Assembly: GCA_964621615.1 (NCBI GenBank)
Contig: CAZUMW010000014.1
Coordinates: 33,163 to 97,162, forward strand
Direction: 5' to 3'
Origin: CAZUMW01 sp964621615
Lineage (GTDB): Bacteria > Desulfobacterota > WTBG01 > CAIYCZ01 > CAIRTM01
DNA: 64,000 nucleotides
In this document: positions 43,596 to 53,440 of the stretch, piece by piece
Layout: every line of letters starts with the position of its first letter
Numbering within the stretch: the first letter of the stretch is position 1
Made by a program: the position numbers and the translations under genes
Notes under the pieces: generated by a model
Told to the model about the DNA's origin: nothing
The model's input: only the letters and a program-made list of their open reading frames with translations
Database searches by the model: none

Positions 43596-44192
43596 ATGAT
43601 CAAAATTAATCTACTCCCCTATCGAACACAGAGACGCCGGGAACTTATCCTGCAGCAAATAGTTCTTGCTGTTATACCGCTCACCCTGACCATACTCATT
43701 ATAGGTATTGTATGGTATTCCATGAATTCAAAAATTGAAAACATAGACAACAAAATTGTAACAATTGAAAAGAAAATAAAGAAAAGTAAACTTAAGATTA
43801 AGGATATTAAGAAATTTAAAAAGAAAAAGAAAACAATCGCTCAGAAAATGGAGGTTATTGACAAACTCCAAAAAGGCAGAACAGGACCGGTTCATGTCCT
43901 TGACGAGCTTTCCACCCGCCTGCCGGGAAATCTCTGGCTTACTCAACTGACACAGGAGGGAATGAGCCTGCGTATTTCCGGAAAAGCGCTTGATAATTTT
44001 TCAATATCAAATTACATGGTCAACCTTGAGCAATCCCCATATTTCAACACAATAACGCTCAATCAGGTAAAAAGCTCAAAAACCAGGTCACAAGATACTC
44101 AGACGATAAAAGAATTTGACATGATAAGCACTATTTCTTTCAAAGCAAAAAATACGGAACGGAAAACTCCGGATACCGAACCAAAAACATAG
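43596..44192 (+). CDS. pilN: Type IV pilus assembly protein PilN
   Basis: PilN is a bitopic membrane protein that joins PilM in the cytosol to PilO in the periplasm. The 198 aa product starts with INLLPYRTQRRR, the conserved peptide that docks into PilM, then one membrane helix (about 22-43), a very Lys-rich coiled coil (45-90) and a ferredoxin-like periplasmic domain. It begins 6 bases after pilM. Confidence 0.93.
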   Translation: MIKINLLPYRTQRRRELILQQIVLAVIPLTLTILIIGIVWYSMNSKIENIDNKIVTIEKKIKKSKLKIKDIKKFKKKKKTIAQKMEVIDKLQKGRTGPVHVLDELSTRLPGNLWLTQLTQEGMSLRISGKALDNFSISNYMVNLEQSPYFNTITLNQVKSSKTRSQDTQTIKEFDMISTISFKAKNTERKTPDTEPKT

Positions 44193-44209
44193 TGTTTCAA
44201 TGAGTCATC

Positions 44210-44842
44210 ATGGCTGATATATCAAAAACAGTTGATAAAATAATTAAATTACCGGTACAGCAAAAAGTCGGAATCGTGATCCTGCTGGTGGCCCTTCTTG
44301 CAGGCGGATATTATTACGGCATTCATAAGTCATTACAAAGCACGCTGCAGCAAAAAAACAAAAAGCTCACCAAGCTCAATGCAGACTACAGTGAGCAAAA
44401 AAACATTCTGGCCAATCGTGAGCGATTCAAAAAGGAATACAATGAGCTTCAGAAAAAGTTTGCCAACGCATTGAAGCTTCTTCCGAATTCCAGTGAAATA
44501 CCAAAGCTCCTTACAAACATATCCGAGCTTGCACATACCGCCGGACTCGAAATACTTCTTTTTCAGCCCATGCCTGAGCTTGCAAAAAACTTTTATGCCG
44601 AGATACCGGTCAAAATGGAAGTAAAGGGCCGCTATCATGATCTGGCAATTTTTTTCGATAAAGTATCAAAGCTCAACCGCATTGTTAACATTTCAGATAT
44701 TGCAATCAAATCTGCACGCGGAAAAGATGAAATTCCAGGAACAATATCAGCATCTTTTCAGGCGCTGACATTTAAATTTATTCAAAAATCCGAAGCGCAG
44801 CAAACAGACAAAAGAAAAAAAAGAAGAAGAAAAAGAAGATAA
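44210..44842 (+). CDS. pilO: Type IV pilus assembly protein PilO
   Basis: PilO dimerises with PilN. The 210 aa product has one membrane helix (about 20-40), a coiled coil (45-85) and a periplasmic ferredoxin-like domain with the PilO-type EIPVKMEVKGRYHDLAIFF segment. It ends in a Lys/Arg-rich tail of about a dozen residues, which is odd for a periplasmic end. It follows pilN by 17 bases. Confidence 0.92.
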   Translation: MADISKTVDKIIKLPVQQKVGIVILLVALLAGGYYYGIHKSLQSTLQQKNKKLTKLNADYSEQKNILANRERFKKEYNELQKKFANALKLLPNSSEIPKLLTNISELAHTAGLEILLFQPMPELAKNFYAEIPVKMEVKGRYHDLAIFFDKVSKLNRIVNISDIAIKSARGKDEIPGTISASFQALTFKFIQKSEAQQTDKRKKRRRKRR

Positions 44843-44850
44843 TCAATAAC

Positions 44851-45486
44851 ATGATACGCAACGCCACACTACATCTCACACATGGTTGGGCTTCAAACCC
44901 GGGCTGTTTTTTCTGCATGTGCCTCACCTGCATTATGCTATTGACAGCAGCGTGCTCCGGCAATGCTCCACAGGAAACCAAAACACAAAAATCCCGCAAA
45001 AGCACCGTTCAAAAACAGATAAAGCCTGACAAAAAGAAAATCAAAAAGGCTCGCCGGGATAAACAGGAATCAAAAGACAAAGACAACAGCACTGCCGAAG
45101 TATATACCTATGACCCTGCCGGTAAAACCGATCCGTTTATACCCCTTGTTTATGATAAAAAAGAAGGTAAAAAAGCAGCTCCTACCAGAATGACATCACC
45201 GCTCCAGACCGACAAACCGCTCACACCGCTGCAAACATATAATTTAAGTGAGCTGAAGCTGGTAGCAGTTATACAGGGCTCCGAGGACAATGCCACCGCT
45301 CTTGTTGAGGATCCTGACGGTTTCGGATACATTGTCCGGACCGGCACGCTTATCGGAGAAAACAACGGGGTGATAAAAAAAATACAGAGCTCGAGAATAA
45401 TTATTGAACAGCGCTATATCAGCCCTACAGGAAACAGGGAATCAAAAATTGCAACATTAGAAATAAATTACCAGAATCTTCAGTAA
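44851..45486 (+). CDS. pilP: Type IV pilus lipoprotein PilP
   Basis: PilP connects PilN/PilO to the secretin. The 211 aa product has a signal peptide with a lipobox ending LTAAC (C35), a Lys-rich linker, and a C-terminal domain with LSELKLVAVIQGSEDNATALVED, typical of PilP. It starts 8 bases after pilO. The stretch before the lipobox is longer than usual, and a later start cannot be excluded. Confidence 0.9.
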   Translation: MIRNATLHLTHGWASNPGCFFCMCLTCIMLLTAACSGNAPQETKTQKSRKSTVQKQIKPDKKKIKKARRDKQESKDKDNSTAEVYTYDPAGKTDPFIPLVYDKKEGKKAAPTRMTSPLQTDKPLTPLQTYNLSELKLVAVIQGSEDNATALVEDPDGFGYIVRTGTLIGENNGVIKKIQSSRIIIEQRYISPTGNRESKIATLEINYQNLQ

Positions 45487-45497
45487 TAGAGGCAGCC

Positions 45498-47783
45498 ATG
45501 GATGCAAAAAAATATGCAGCGAACAATGTCCTGTTGTATGTGATTGTCTATATGTGTATGCTTACCGCCTGCGCTACAACCGGCTCCGATGTATCAACCG
45601 CATCGGATCAGAACGCACAGCCCGCAGAAGCAGAATCCTCATATGAAACCGGACCGGTAATCCAGGAGGAAATCGCGGAAGAATCAGCGCTTAACGACAT
45701 AGACGTCACCCGAAAAGACAGCGGCTGCACAATCGCGCTGTCCACAAACACCTCCCCGCAATATACAGTGTTCAAGCTGAGCAATCCCCACAGGCTTATC
45801 GTAGATCTGCTTGATTTAGAGAGCAGCGATATAGATCCTCCCCTTGTGATAGATAACGATATAATCACCACCATCAACGCAACGACCATGCAGGATAATG
45901 AACATTCGTTCATGCGCGTTGAAATCGGATTGAAACATGACTGCATGTACAGTGCTGAGCGTCGGGATACAGCTGTGCTCATTGACGTAACTGACGAGCG
46001 CGATCTACAGGCATCAGGCACAACCGATAAACCGACAGCTGCAGCCCCCCGCGAGCGGGAGCGGCTCCATAAACCCTCTGCGGACCAGTACTGTCATATT
46101 ACTGATATATCAGTTCTTGATGAGCAGCAGCAAAGCATTATAAGCATAGTGGCCGATTCTGATATGGTTTCGTATAATAAATTCACCATGAACAACCCTG
46201 CCCGCCTTGTGATCGATATACCGAAGGCACACAAATTGTTATCACAGAATAATTTCAGATCGCAGCACGGCAATATACATGAAATAAGAACAGGCAAAAA
46301 AAATGGTACTGTCCGCCTTGTCGTACAATTCAAGAGCACAGATGTTCCGGACTATAATATCGCTTCCGCAAACAAAACTCTGCAAATCTCTATACCCGCA
46401 CCGGGCATGAAAGCCTCCCCGCTTAAAACAGCTCAATCATCTATCGCTGAAGAAAAAAAGCAGACTGCGCCGGATGCAAAGGCGACACCGGTACCGCAAC
46501 CGGATCAGTCCGAGGCAGACACATCAGATCAAAAAGATACCGAACCGACCATTTCTCTGAATCTCAAAGACGCACAAATAAAAAATGTTCTGCGCCTGCT
46601 TGCCGATTTGAGCGGCAAAAACATGATTATCAGCGACAGCGTTACGGGCCTTGTAACGCTGAAGCTTGACAATATTGCATGGCATGAGGCGCTTGATATC
46701 ATTCTGGACACACACGGCCTTGGTAAAATAGAGTCTAAAAACATTACCAGGATTGAAACAAGAGAAAATATACGCCGCATAAACGAAGAAAAGCTTATGG
46801 CTCAGAAATCACAGGAGGAAGTTGAGGAGCTGGTTATACAAACATATGAAATAAGCTATGTGGATGCCGAAGAGCTGGAAGAATATATTGATGAGCTTGA
46901 AGTTCTCAGCAAGCGCGGCAGCGTTACTTCATATGAAGAAAACAACAAGCTTACCGTACAGGATATTGCATCAAATATTTCAAAAATAACAAAAATAGTT
47001 GAAGAGCAGGACACCCCCACCGATCAGGTCATGATCGAGGCACGAATCGTACAGTCAGTTCCAAGCTATACGCGCGAACTGGGCATCCGGTGGGGCGGAA
47101 CCTACAACACCACCCACAATAACGACGCCATAAATCTGAACGGCGGTGCCGGCAATGATTATATCGTCAATCTGCCTGCCGCTGCCGGCGAGGGTGCAGG
47201 CGGAGCAATAAATTTCGGATACATAAAAGACAATCTTAATCTTGATGTCCAGCTCACCGCTCTTGAAAATGAGGATAAAATCAAGATTATCTCAAACCCC
47301 CGAATTCTTGGTCTCGACAATCAGATGGCCCGTATTAAGCAGGGTGTCGCCCTTCCCTATCTAAAGCTGAGCGAGGAAGGGGTGACTTCTACCGAGTTCA
47401 AAGACGCCGTGCTTGAGCTTGAGGTTACACCTAAAATAACGCTCGAGGACACCATCCGCCTGGAAGTATTTGTAACCAAAAATCAGAAATCAGCGCAGAC
47501 AGGAGCCGGGAACGAGCCGGGAATCGATGTCCGCGAAGTCGAGACTTCTCTTCTGCTCGGCAGCGGAAACACCGTTGTGATCGGCGGTATTTATGAAACA
47601 ACAAACTCAGTAAACATCAAGAAGGTTCCCTTTTTCGGCGACCTGCCCTATCTCGGAAATATTTTTAAAAGCAAAAAAGAAGAGGACCAGCTTGTAGAGC
47701 TGCTTGTATTTATAACAGTTACCGTACTTGAGCATCCGGATAAAAAGACGCTTGCTTCAGATACATCAAACAATGCAAGCTGA
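45498..47783 (+). CDS. pilQ: Type IV pilus secretin PilQ
   Basis: PilQ forms the outer-membrane gate for the pilus. This 761 aa product has a signal peptide with a lipobox (C25 in LTACAT), two AMIN domains (about 60-150 and 205-295) that bind peptidoglycan, a Pro/Gln linker, a secretin N0 (STN) domain (from ~350), an N1 domain, and the C-terminal secretin beta-barrel with VEVTPKI and IGGIYE-type motifs. It starts 11 bases after pilP. Length and domains fit delta/gamma-type PilQ. Confidence 0.95.
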   Translation: MDAKKYAANNVLLYVIVYMCMLTACATTGSDVSTASDQNAQPAEAESSYETGPVIQEEIAEESALNDIDVTRKDSGCTIALSTNTSPQYTVFKLSNPHRLIVDLLDLESSDIDPPLVIDNDIITTINATTMQDNEHSFMRVEIGLKHDCMYSAERRDTAVLIDVTDERDLQASGTTDKPTAAAPRERERLHKPSADQYCHITDISVLDEQQQSIISIVADSDMVSYNKFTMNNPARLVIDIPKAHKLLSQNNFRSQHGNIHEIRTGKKNGTVRLVVQFKSTDVPDYNIASANKTLQISIPAPGMKASPLKTAQSSIAEEKKQTAPDAKATPVPQPDQSEADTSDQKDTEPTISLNLKDAQIKNVLRLLADLSGKNMIISDSVTGLVTLKLDNIAWHEALDIILDTHGLGKIESKNITRIETRENIRRINEEKLMAQKSQEEVEELVIQTYEISYVDAEELEEYIDELEVLSKRGSVTSYEENNKLTVQDIASNISKITKIVEEQDTPTDQVMIEARIVQSVPSYTRELGIRWGGTYNTTHNNDAINLNGGAGNDYIVNLPAAAGEGAGGAINFGYIKDNLNLDVQLTALENEDKIKIISNPRILGLDNQMARIKQGVALPYLKLSEEGVTSTEFKDAVLELEVTPKITLEDTIRLEVFVTKNQKSAQTGAGNEPGIDVREVETSLLLGSGNTVVIGGIYETTNSVNIKKVPFFGDLPYLGNIFKSKKEEDQLVELLVFITVTVLEHPDKKTLASDTSNNAS

Positions 47784-47825
47784 ATACATTGATAAAAATA
47801 AATCCTTTTTCAGGAGGTCGATCCG

Positions 47826-49040
47826 ATGAAACAGAATTTTCTATATTGCGTATGCATTCTTATGATTTTTTTGTGTGCTTCCTGTACGGGTGGAACCCTT
47901 AAGACAAACATCACTACCTCCCCCACCCCGAACGTGCACTATATACCGGCTCAGAATACCGTTAGAATTTCAGGCATCAAAACGGTGGCGATCATACCCT
48001 TTGCAGATTATTCACACCAGCAGGATTTCATGGGTGTCGATTCATGGGGAGGCAATATAAAAATCCAGGAGGAAATTGCCGATCAGCTTATTGCGCACGG
48101 TCTGAGCGTTGTGATTCAGGAAGATGTAAATACCGTCCTTGTCGACAATAATATTATCCGCCCGGTAGATAAAGACAAATACCTTCTCTACGGCACAGAA
48201 GAAAATGAGGATGTGGCATATAAAACAGTCGGCACACCTGAATATGAGCTTGCAAATTACAAACATTCACCGGCAATGGTGTCTGAGATAATGGACGTTA
48301 TAAAGCTAAAAAACAAAAACAAGGATACAGGTGATTCAAAATCACCTGTCATACAGGGTGCAACGGTTGGACTCACTAAAGAAAAAGTTGCTGAAATCGC
48401 TGATGCGCTCAATGCCGACCTTGTTATTCGCGGACGTATCATTGAATATGGCTACAAGGATATCGGAACATTGAACCCGCTTTACCGCGGTTTTATACCT
48501 GTCGTTCTTGACTCAGCAAAAGATCTTCTTTTCGGTGCGACGGGATCTTACGGCTATGAGCAGGATCTTGAAAATATTGAAAACATTCTGGTAGGGGCTG
48601 CCGCCGGCTATGCAATCGGCAATAATATTGTGGACAGCAGCTCCTCTTACCATTCAGGTATTTCCAGCGGCCTTGTTTCGAGGCGTGTCGGATCTCGCCA
48701 TACCAGTCATGACGATCATGCTCTTGAAGGTGCAGGCATTGGCGCTGCAGCCGGCTGGCTTGCAAGCCAGCACCCCAAAAAAGCAAAGCGCTCTGCGGTC
48801 GTTCAGGTCCGAATTTACGCCCAGGACGGCAAAAGCGGAAACGTTCTCTGGTCAAACAGGGCTGAGATCGAGTATACCCCGAAAAGCAACTTTGCCTATG
48901 AAAACACTCACCCGAAAGTCATGTTTGACAAGGCAATCGAACAGGGCATCGAGCAGCTTATGGGCAATTTTTTTACCGATGCTGAAACAGTTTTTTCCGA
49001 TATAGAAGAAACCGCTCATGTACAAAAAGAAGGTGCCTAA
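47826..49040 (+). CDS. Outer-membrane-type lipoprotein with CsgG/TolB-N-like fold and glycine zipper
   Basis: This 404 aa lipoprotein (lipobox LCASC, C20) carries a CsgG-like nucleus: TVAIIPFADY (about 55), an EIADQLIAHGLSVV helix-strand, and DLVIRGRIIEYG. It then has an insert rich in Gly-Ala zippers (AAAGYAIGNNI and GAGIGAAAGWLA, about 258-325), which often insert in membranes. It follows pilQ by 42 bases and precedes the large exported protein by 15, so it is part of this operon. A role in pilus or surface-protein secretion or anchoring is inference. Family not named with certainty. Confidence 0.7.
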   Translation: MKQNFLYCVCILMIFLCASCTGGTLKTNITTSPTPNVHYIPAQNTVRISGIKTVAIIPFADYSHQQDFMGVDSWGGNIKIQEEIADQLIAHGLSVVIQEDVNTVLVDNNIIRPVDKDKYLLYGTEENEDVAYKTVGTPEYELANYKHSPAMVSEIMDVIKLKNKNKDTGDSKSPVIQGATVGLTKEKVAEIADALNADLVIRGRIIEYGYKDIGTLNPLYRGFIPVVLDSAKDLLFGATGSYGYEQDLENIENILVGAAAGYAIGNNIVDSSSSYHSGISSGLVSRRVGSRHTSHDDHALEGAGIGAAAGWLASQHPKKAKRSAVVQVRIYAQDGKSGNVLWSNRAEIEYTPKSNFAYENTHPKVMFDKAIEQGIEQLMGNFFTDAETVFSDIEETAHVQKEGA

Positions 49041-49055
49041 CCCGGAGACATCGTC

Positions 49056-52000
49056 ATGAGAGCAACAAAAATAGTATCCGCATTTGTTTTAACTGCATGT
49101 TTTATATGTTTCATTGCAGGATCCGTCACTGCACAGCTGTGCCCAGACACATCTGCCGGCGGGGAATCATATTCTCCGTGGCCGAAGTTTCATTTCGACA
49201 ACAGAAACACAGGAAAAACATTCAACTTCGGCACAAAAGTCGGCAAGCTCAAATGGAAATTCATCACCGGCGCACCGGTAACTTCATCCCCGGTCATGCA
49301 CTGCGAGGTCGAGGATTCATGTTATGATAACTGCCTCGACACCGGTGAAACATCCACCACTGCATGCGTTAAAGAATGTCAGGACTGCACGATCTATGTC
49401 GGCTCAGCTGACAATTATTTATATGCGATCGATGCCGAAACCGGTATGCTCGAATGGAAATACCAAACAGATGCGTCTATAGAGCTGGCATCGCCCGCAA
49501 TTGACTCGAATCATGTGCTATATATCGGCTCTAATGACGGCTACCTGTATGCATTTGATTTAACCACTATCGATGCAAACGATCCCGAACCGAAATGGAT
49601 TTATAATGCCAGATCAGACAGCACCGGCAAAGGAACATCATCGAGCACTCGACCCATTGCTGCTATTTCATCATCACCGGCTATAGCAGACGACGGTTCG
49701 ATTCTCTACACATCCAATGATGGATATTTATATTCACTTAACCCAAATGGAACCAGAAATTGGAGAACCTATATCGGCGAATCATGGACTTCACCTGCAA
49801 TTGATGAAGATTCAAGTCTTGTGTATGCAGGTTCATGGGAGGACCAAATTGTATATGACCAATATGTCAGTGATAATGGAACAGTCTTATCAAATAGCTG
49901 GCCAATGTATGCCAGTTTTTATGGCCTCAATTTAGCTGATGGAGCCGACGATTGTACCGACTGCTGGTATTGGCCGGGTATGAACTGTACACCAGGAGGT
50001 ATTCATGCGTCACCTGTTGTCAAATCAGATGGAGATGTTATTGTCAGCTGGTTTTTGACAAATGATGCCTGGGCACTTGAAGATTACTGTGATGATGAAT
50101 GTTCTGACAGCAATGTCTGGGTAACAGGCATCGGCACATGTCTTGATATAGGAGGAAATGATGTATACAGCACACCGGCATCTATTGAAGATAATTCATT
50201 TATAGTTGTTTCCGGACCTGATGTTTATCGTATTCTCCCTGACGGAGCGACTTATTTTTCAATCGCAACACTTGGTGAAAGAAGTGAATCATCTCCCGCA
50301 GTAGACGGACAAAAAAATATATACCTTGGCTCGAATGGCGGATATATGTATGCCATGAATGCCGATTCTCCCGAAACACCAATTCTATGGCAGTACCCTC
50401 CAGAAGGTGCAGAGCCACTCAGAACAGAAGACAATGAAACAATCGCATCAATCATATCGTCACCCGCTATCGGTGATGATAACCGCCATTCGGTTTATGT
50501 TGGAGCTTCTGACGGTTGCGTGTATGCTTTCTATGACGGTGCACGTATCTACGGTAAAGTTGAATTGATCAGTGACGACGGATCAGATAAAACGCCGCTG
50601 GATTCAGTAAAGCTTACCATGACCAGCCCGTATTCAAGCGAGGTTCGCACCACGTACACTGACCCTGACGGAAACTATGAATTTCCCGGGGTTGAAAATT
50701 ATTCATACACCATTACCCCCGATAAAATCGGGTATGTTTTCAGCCCATCATCCGCAACCGCTCTCATTACCCGGGACCAGGACGCAGAGCTGAACTTTGA
50801 GGCATTTACCGGTTTCTCTATAAGCGGCACAATCACCGATTCATCCGGAAGCCCCGTCTCAGGTGCGACCGTCGTTCTTGAAGGAGATCAGACAAACCGT
50901 ACAAGCACATCAACAGATTCAAGCGGCCGGTATTCATTCACCGGCTTAAGCTACGACACATACACAATAACCCCCAGCCTTGCTAACAACGGTTTCACCC
51001 CGCCCTTTCAGGAAGTCACTATTTCATCTGCTTCCTCAGGTGATAAAACAGGAATAGATTTCACCGCAACAGAGGGGTACCAAATTTCTGGCAAGGTTAC
51101 AAGATTTACAACTCAAAAAGGCATGTCCAGTGTAACGGTAAGCCTTCAGGGCACCACAACAGATAATAAGGTTGTAACTGAATCAACAACAACCGAAACA
51201 GACGGAGCCTATTCGTTCGTCGGCCTTGATCCGGGCACCTACACGATTACACCGGCCCTGAGCGGATTTGATTTCGAGCCATCTTCAAAATCAGTGACCA
51301 TTGCCGCAAACAATGTCGACGGTGTCGACTTCACAGCCGCTTCCGGTTACTCTATTTCAGGATCATTCTCTGCCTCCAGCGGCGTAGATAATGCAACCGT
51401 CGCAAGCATATCGGTGGACCTGTATGAGGATCCGGGCTCTCTGATAAACCAGGAATTATCAGATCCCATTAATACAGCATCTCCGGACAGTGGCGGCAAT
51501 TTTGTTTTCATCGGTGTCGAACCCGGAAATTATATCGTCAAGCCCCGCCTGACAGGCTACGGATTCACGCCCATTTCATCAAGCGTAACCGTGGCGAACT
51601 CAGACGTCAGCAATCTGATTTTTACAATCACACAGGGGTTTTATGTTTCCGGTACCGTTACCAATCTTATCGGTACTCCGTTAGCAAATATTGAAGTCGT
51701 GCTGCTGCAGGATGACAGCGAAACATCAGCCACGACCAATGCAGACGGTAAATACACATTTTCCGGCCTTGAAACCGGCGATTATCAGGTCTATATCAGC
51801 AGCGACTACTACACATCCTATCCTTCGTCACGATCAGTGACAATCACGAATACAAGCTTTGATGATGAAGACTTTTTCATCAAAACGGAATGTGCAGTCA
51901 GCATGTTCGTATTTCCCTTTGCAGGAACAAACGGCACGCTCGTTAACATTTATGGGTATAATTTCGGATGGGATGACCCCCCCGACAATGAAACGCTTTC

Positions 52001-52244
52001 AGTCTCAGCCGGTGACGGAGAAGGCGAATCCGTCACGCTCAATGCCGGCGTGTATTTCGGAAAGGATGACCCAAATGAATGGGTGAGGGCTGACGATATA
52101 TGGTCGTGGAGCGATATAAAAGTCGTTGTAGAGGCTCCCCGCCTCGATTTCGGCTTATATGATGTCTGGATTGTACGCAAAACAAGCTCTGATTCAGGGT
52201 GCGGCATGATTTCCCAGGCAAATTTCTTCCTGTACGTTCCGTAA
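49056..52244 (+). CDS. Large exported protein: beta-propeller, five Ig-like (CarboxypepD-reg) repeats, IPT-like C terminus
   Basis: This 1062 aa protein has a signal peptide (1-26), a PQQ-type beta-propeller (about 40-495, with repeated IYVGSADNYLYA-like blades), five Ig-like domains of carboxypeptidase regulatory type (about 498-940, each with ISG.V..., G.YSF.GL..G.Y.I.P) and an IPT/TIG-like end (946-1062). The propeller has Cys clusters (C83, C89, C93, C104, C108, C111 and others at about 302-315 and 343-362) that suggest disulfides or metal. It closes the pil operon. A pilus-associated adhesin (cf. propeller in PilY1) is plausible. Confidence 0.8.
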   Translation: MRATKIVSAFVLTACFICFIAGSVTAQLCPDTSAGGESYSPWPKFHFDNRNTGKTFNFGTKVGKLKWKFITGAPVTSSPVMHCEVEDSCYDNCLDTGETSTTACVKECQDCTIYVGSADNYLYAIDAETGMLEWKYQTDASIELASPAIDSNHVLYIGSNDGYLYAFDLTTIDANDPEPKWIYNARSDSTGKGTSSSTRPIAAISSSPAIADDGSILYTSNDGYLYSLNPNGTRNWRTYIGESWTSPAIDEDSSLVYAGSWEDQIVYDQYVSDNGTVLSNSWPMYASFYGLNLADGADDCTDCWYWPGMNCTPGGIHASPVVKSDGDVIVSWFLTNDAWALEDYCDDECSDSNVWVTGIGTCLDIGGNDVYSTPASIEDNSFIVVSGPDVYRILPDGATYFSIATLGERSESSPAVDGQKNIYLGSNGGYMYAMNADSPETPILWQYPPEGAEPLRTEDNETIASIISSPAIGDDNRHSVYVGASDGCVYAFYDGARIYGKVELISDDGSDKTPLDSVKLTMTSPYSSEVRTTYTDPDGNYEFPGVENYSYTITPDKIGYVFSPSSATALITRDQDAELNFEAFTGFSISGTITDSSGSPVSGATVVLEGDQTNRTSTSTDSSGRYSFTGLSYDTYTITPSLANNGFTPPFQEVTISSASSGDKTGIDFTATEGYQISGKVTRFTTQKGMSSVTVSLQGTTTDNKVVTESTTTETDGAYSFVGLDPGTYTITPALSGFDFEPSSKSVTIAANNVDGVDFTAASGYSISGSFSASSGVDNATVASISVDLYEDPGSLINQELSDPINTASPDSGGNFVFIGVEPGNYIVKPRLTGYGFTPISSSVTVANSDVSNLIFTITQGFYVSGTVTNLIGTPLANIEVVLLQDDSETSATTNADGKYTFSGLETGDYQVYISSDYYTSYPSSRSVTITNTSFDDEDFFIKTECAVSMFVFPFAGTNGTLVNIYGYNFGWDDPPDNETLSVSAGDGEGESVTLNAGVYFGKDDPNEWVRADDIWSWSDIKVVVEAPRLDFGLYDVWIVRKTSSDSGCGMISQANFFLYVP
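50549..51890 (+). repeat. Five tandem Ig-like domain repeats inside the exported protein
   Basis: Five units of about 85-90 codons share a start (G.SISG.V or equivalents), a DG.Y.F.GL..G.Y.I.P middle and a (D)FTA end. They start near residues 498, 586, 677, 764 and 864. They are of CarboxypepD_reg-like type and probably form a stalk that lifts the propeller or the IPT end from the cell. Confidence 0.8.
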
Positions 52245-52266
52245 TAGTGCGGACATGTCATACATA

Positions 52267-52313
52267 AAATATAAAAAAGCACAGTGCGGTATCCACTGTG
52301 CTTTTTTATATTT
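52267..52313. terminator. Perfect 20-bp stem terminator at the end of the pil operon
   Basis: Arms 52267-52286 and 52294-52313 are exact reverse complements over 20 bases with a 7-base loop. The A6/T6 runs are inside the arms, so it can act on either strand. It sits 22 bases after the stop of the exported protein and directly before aroB. Confidence 0.92.
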
Positions 52314-52354
52314 CCTTGCAACGATAAAATATTTTGGTGTATCCTTGCACTATT

Positions 52355-53440
52355 ATGGAAACCGTAACCGTAAACCTCGGACCCCGCTCATATGATATCA
52401 TTATCGGAACAAATGCGATTAATGAAACAGGCACATACCTCAACGCATTTAATTTTACAAAATCAGCTGTAATTATAACCAACACAACGGTTGCTTCTCT
52501 CTATCTCGATCGCCTGGCTGATACTCTTTCCGCTTCATCCTGCAATGTTTTTACCATTGTTCTTCCAGACGGCGAACAGTATAAATCCCTTACCCAGATG
52601 GAGCACATTTATAGCCGGCTTTTGTCATTCGGCATAGACCGCGCCACACCGCTTATCGCGCTCGGCGGCGGCGTTGTAGGTGACATTACCGGATTTGCGG
52701 CTTCTACCTTCATGCGGGGTGTGCCCTTTGTCCAAATACCGACAACCCTGCTTGCCCAGGTCGACAGCAGCGTTGGCGGCAAGACAGGCATTAATCTTCC
52801 TGACGGAAAAAACATGGCAGGCACTTTTTATCAGCCGTCACTTGTAATCATCGATCCTCAGGTCCTGTCAACCCTGCCAAGCCGAGAGTTGAAAGCAGGA
52901 GCGGCGGAAGTTATCAAATACGGAATCATTCGCAGCCGCAGCTTTTTTTCTTATCTCGAAACACATATGCACGAGCTTTTTGATCTTAATGACGATGCGC
53001 TTATACATATTATTAAAACCTGCTGTTCCATAAAAGCCGATATTATCGTATGCGATGAAACCGAAACAGGCGTGCGTGCGATTCTCAACTTTGGGCACAC
53101 GTTTGCACACGCACTGGAAACGCTTACCGAATACACCGCCTATAAACACGGTGAGGCGGTCGCTGTCGGGATGGCTGTCGCTTCCCGCCTCTCATCGCAT
53201 TTGGGACTGTGCTCAGCTGCTTGCGCTACAGCGGTTACTGCACTTTTATCAAAAGCGAGCTTGCCGTTTTATCCTGACAACCTGGGGTTTTACCCGGATC
53301 AGTATCTTGAAATCATGGCGCATGACAAAAAGAAAGCGGGTCAGTTTATCCGAATGGTTCTTATCGAGGACATCGGCAGGGTTTGTTTGAAAAAATTCAA
53401 ACATAAAGAGCTGCAGGCACACCTGCATCATATTTTATGA
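52355..53440 (+). CDS. aroB: 3-Dehydroquinate synthase
   Basis: AroB makes 3-dehydroquinate in the shikimate pathway. From ATG 52355 the protein has 361 aa, the usual length. The GGGVVGD NAD motif is at 104-110, and zinc ligands are E185, H248 and H265 in GAAEVIKYG, FGHTFAH and HGEAVA. I prefer this ATG to a TTG seven codons upstream. No Shine-Dalgarno is seen. TTGCAA (52316-52321), 18 bases and TATCCT (52340-52345) could be a promoter whose start point is almost at the ATG, so a leaderless mRNA is possible. Its last 6 bases overlap der on the other strand. Confidence 0.95.
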   Translation: METVTVNLGPRSYDIIIGTNAINETGTYLNAFNFTKSAVIITNTTVASLYLDRLADTLSASSCNVFTIVLPDGEQYKSLTQMEHIYSRLLSFGIDRATPLIALGGGVVGDITGFAASTFMRGVPFVQIPTTLLAQVDSSVGGKTGINLPDGKNMAGTFYQPSLVIIDPQVLSTLPSRELKAGAAEVIKYGIIRSRSFFSYLETHMHELFDLNDDALIHIIKTCCSIKADIIVCDETETGVRAILNFGHTFAHALETLTEYTAYKHGEAVAVGMAVASRLSSHLGLCSAACATAVTALLSKASLPFYPDNLGFYPDQYLEIMAHDKKKAGQFIRMVLIEDIGRVCLKKFKHKELQAHLHHIL

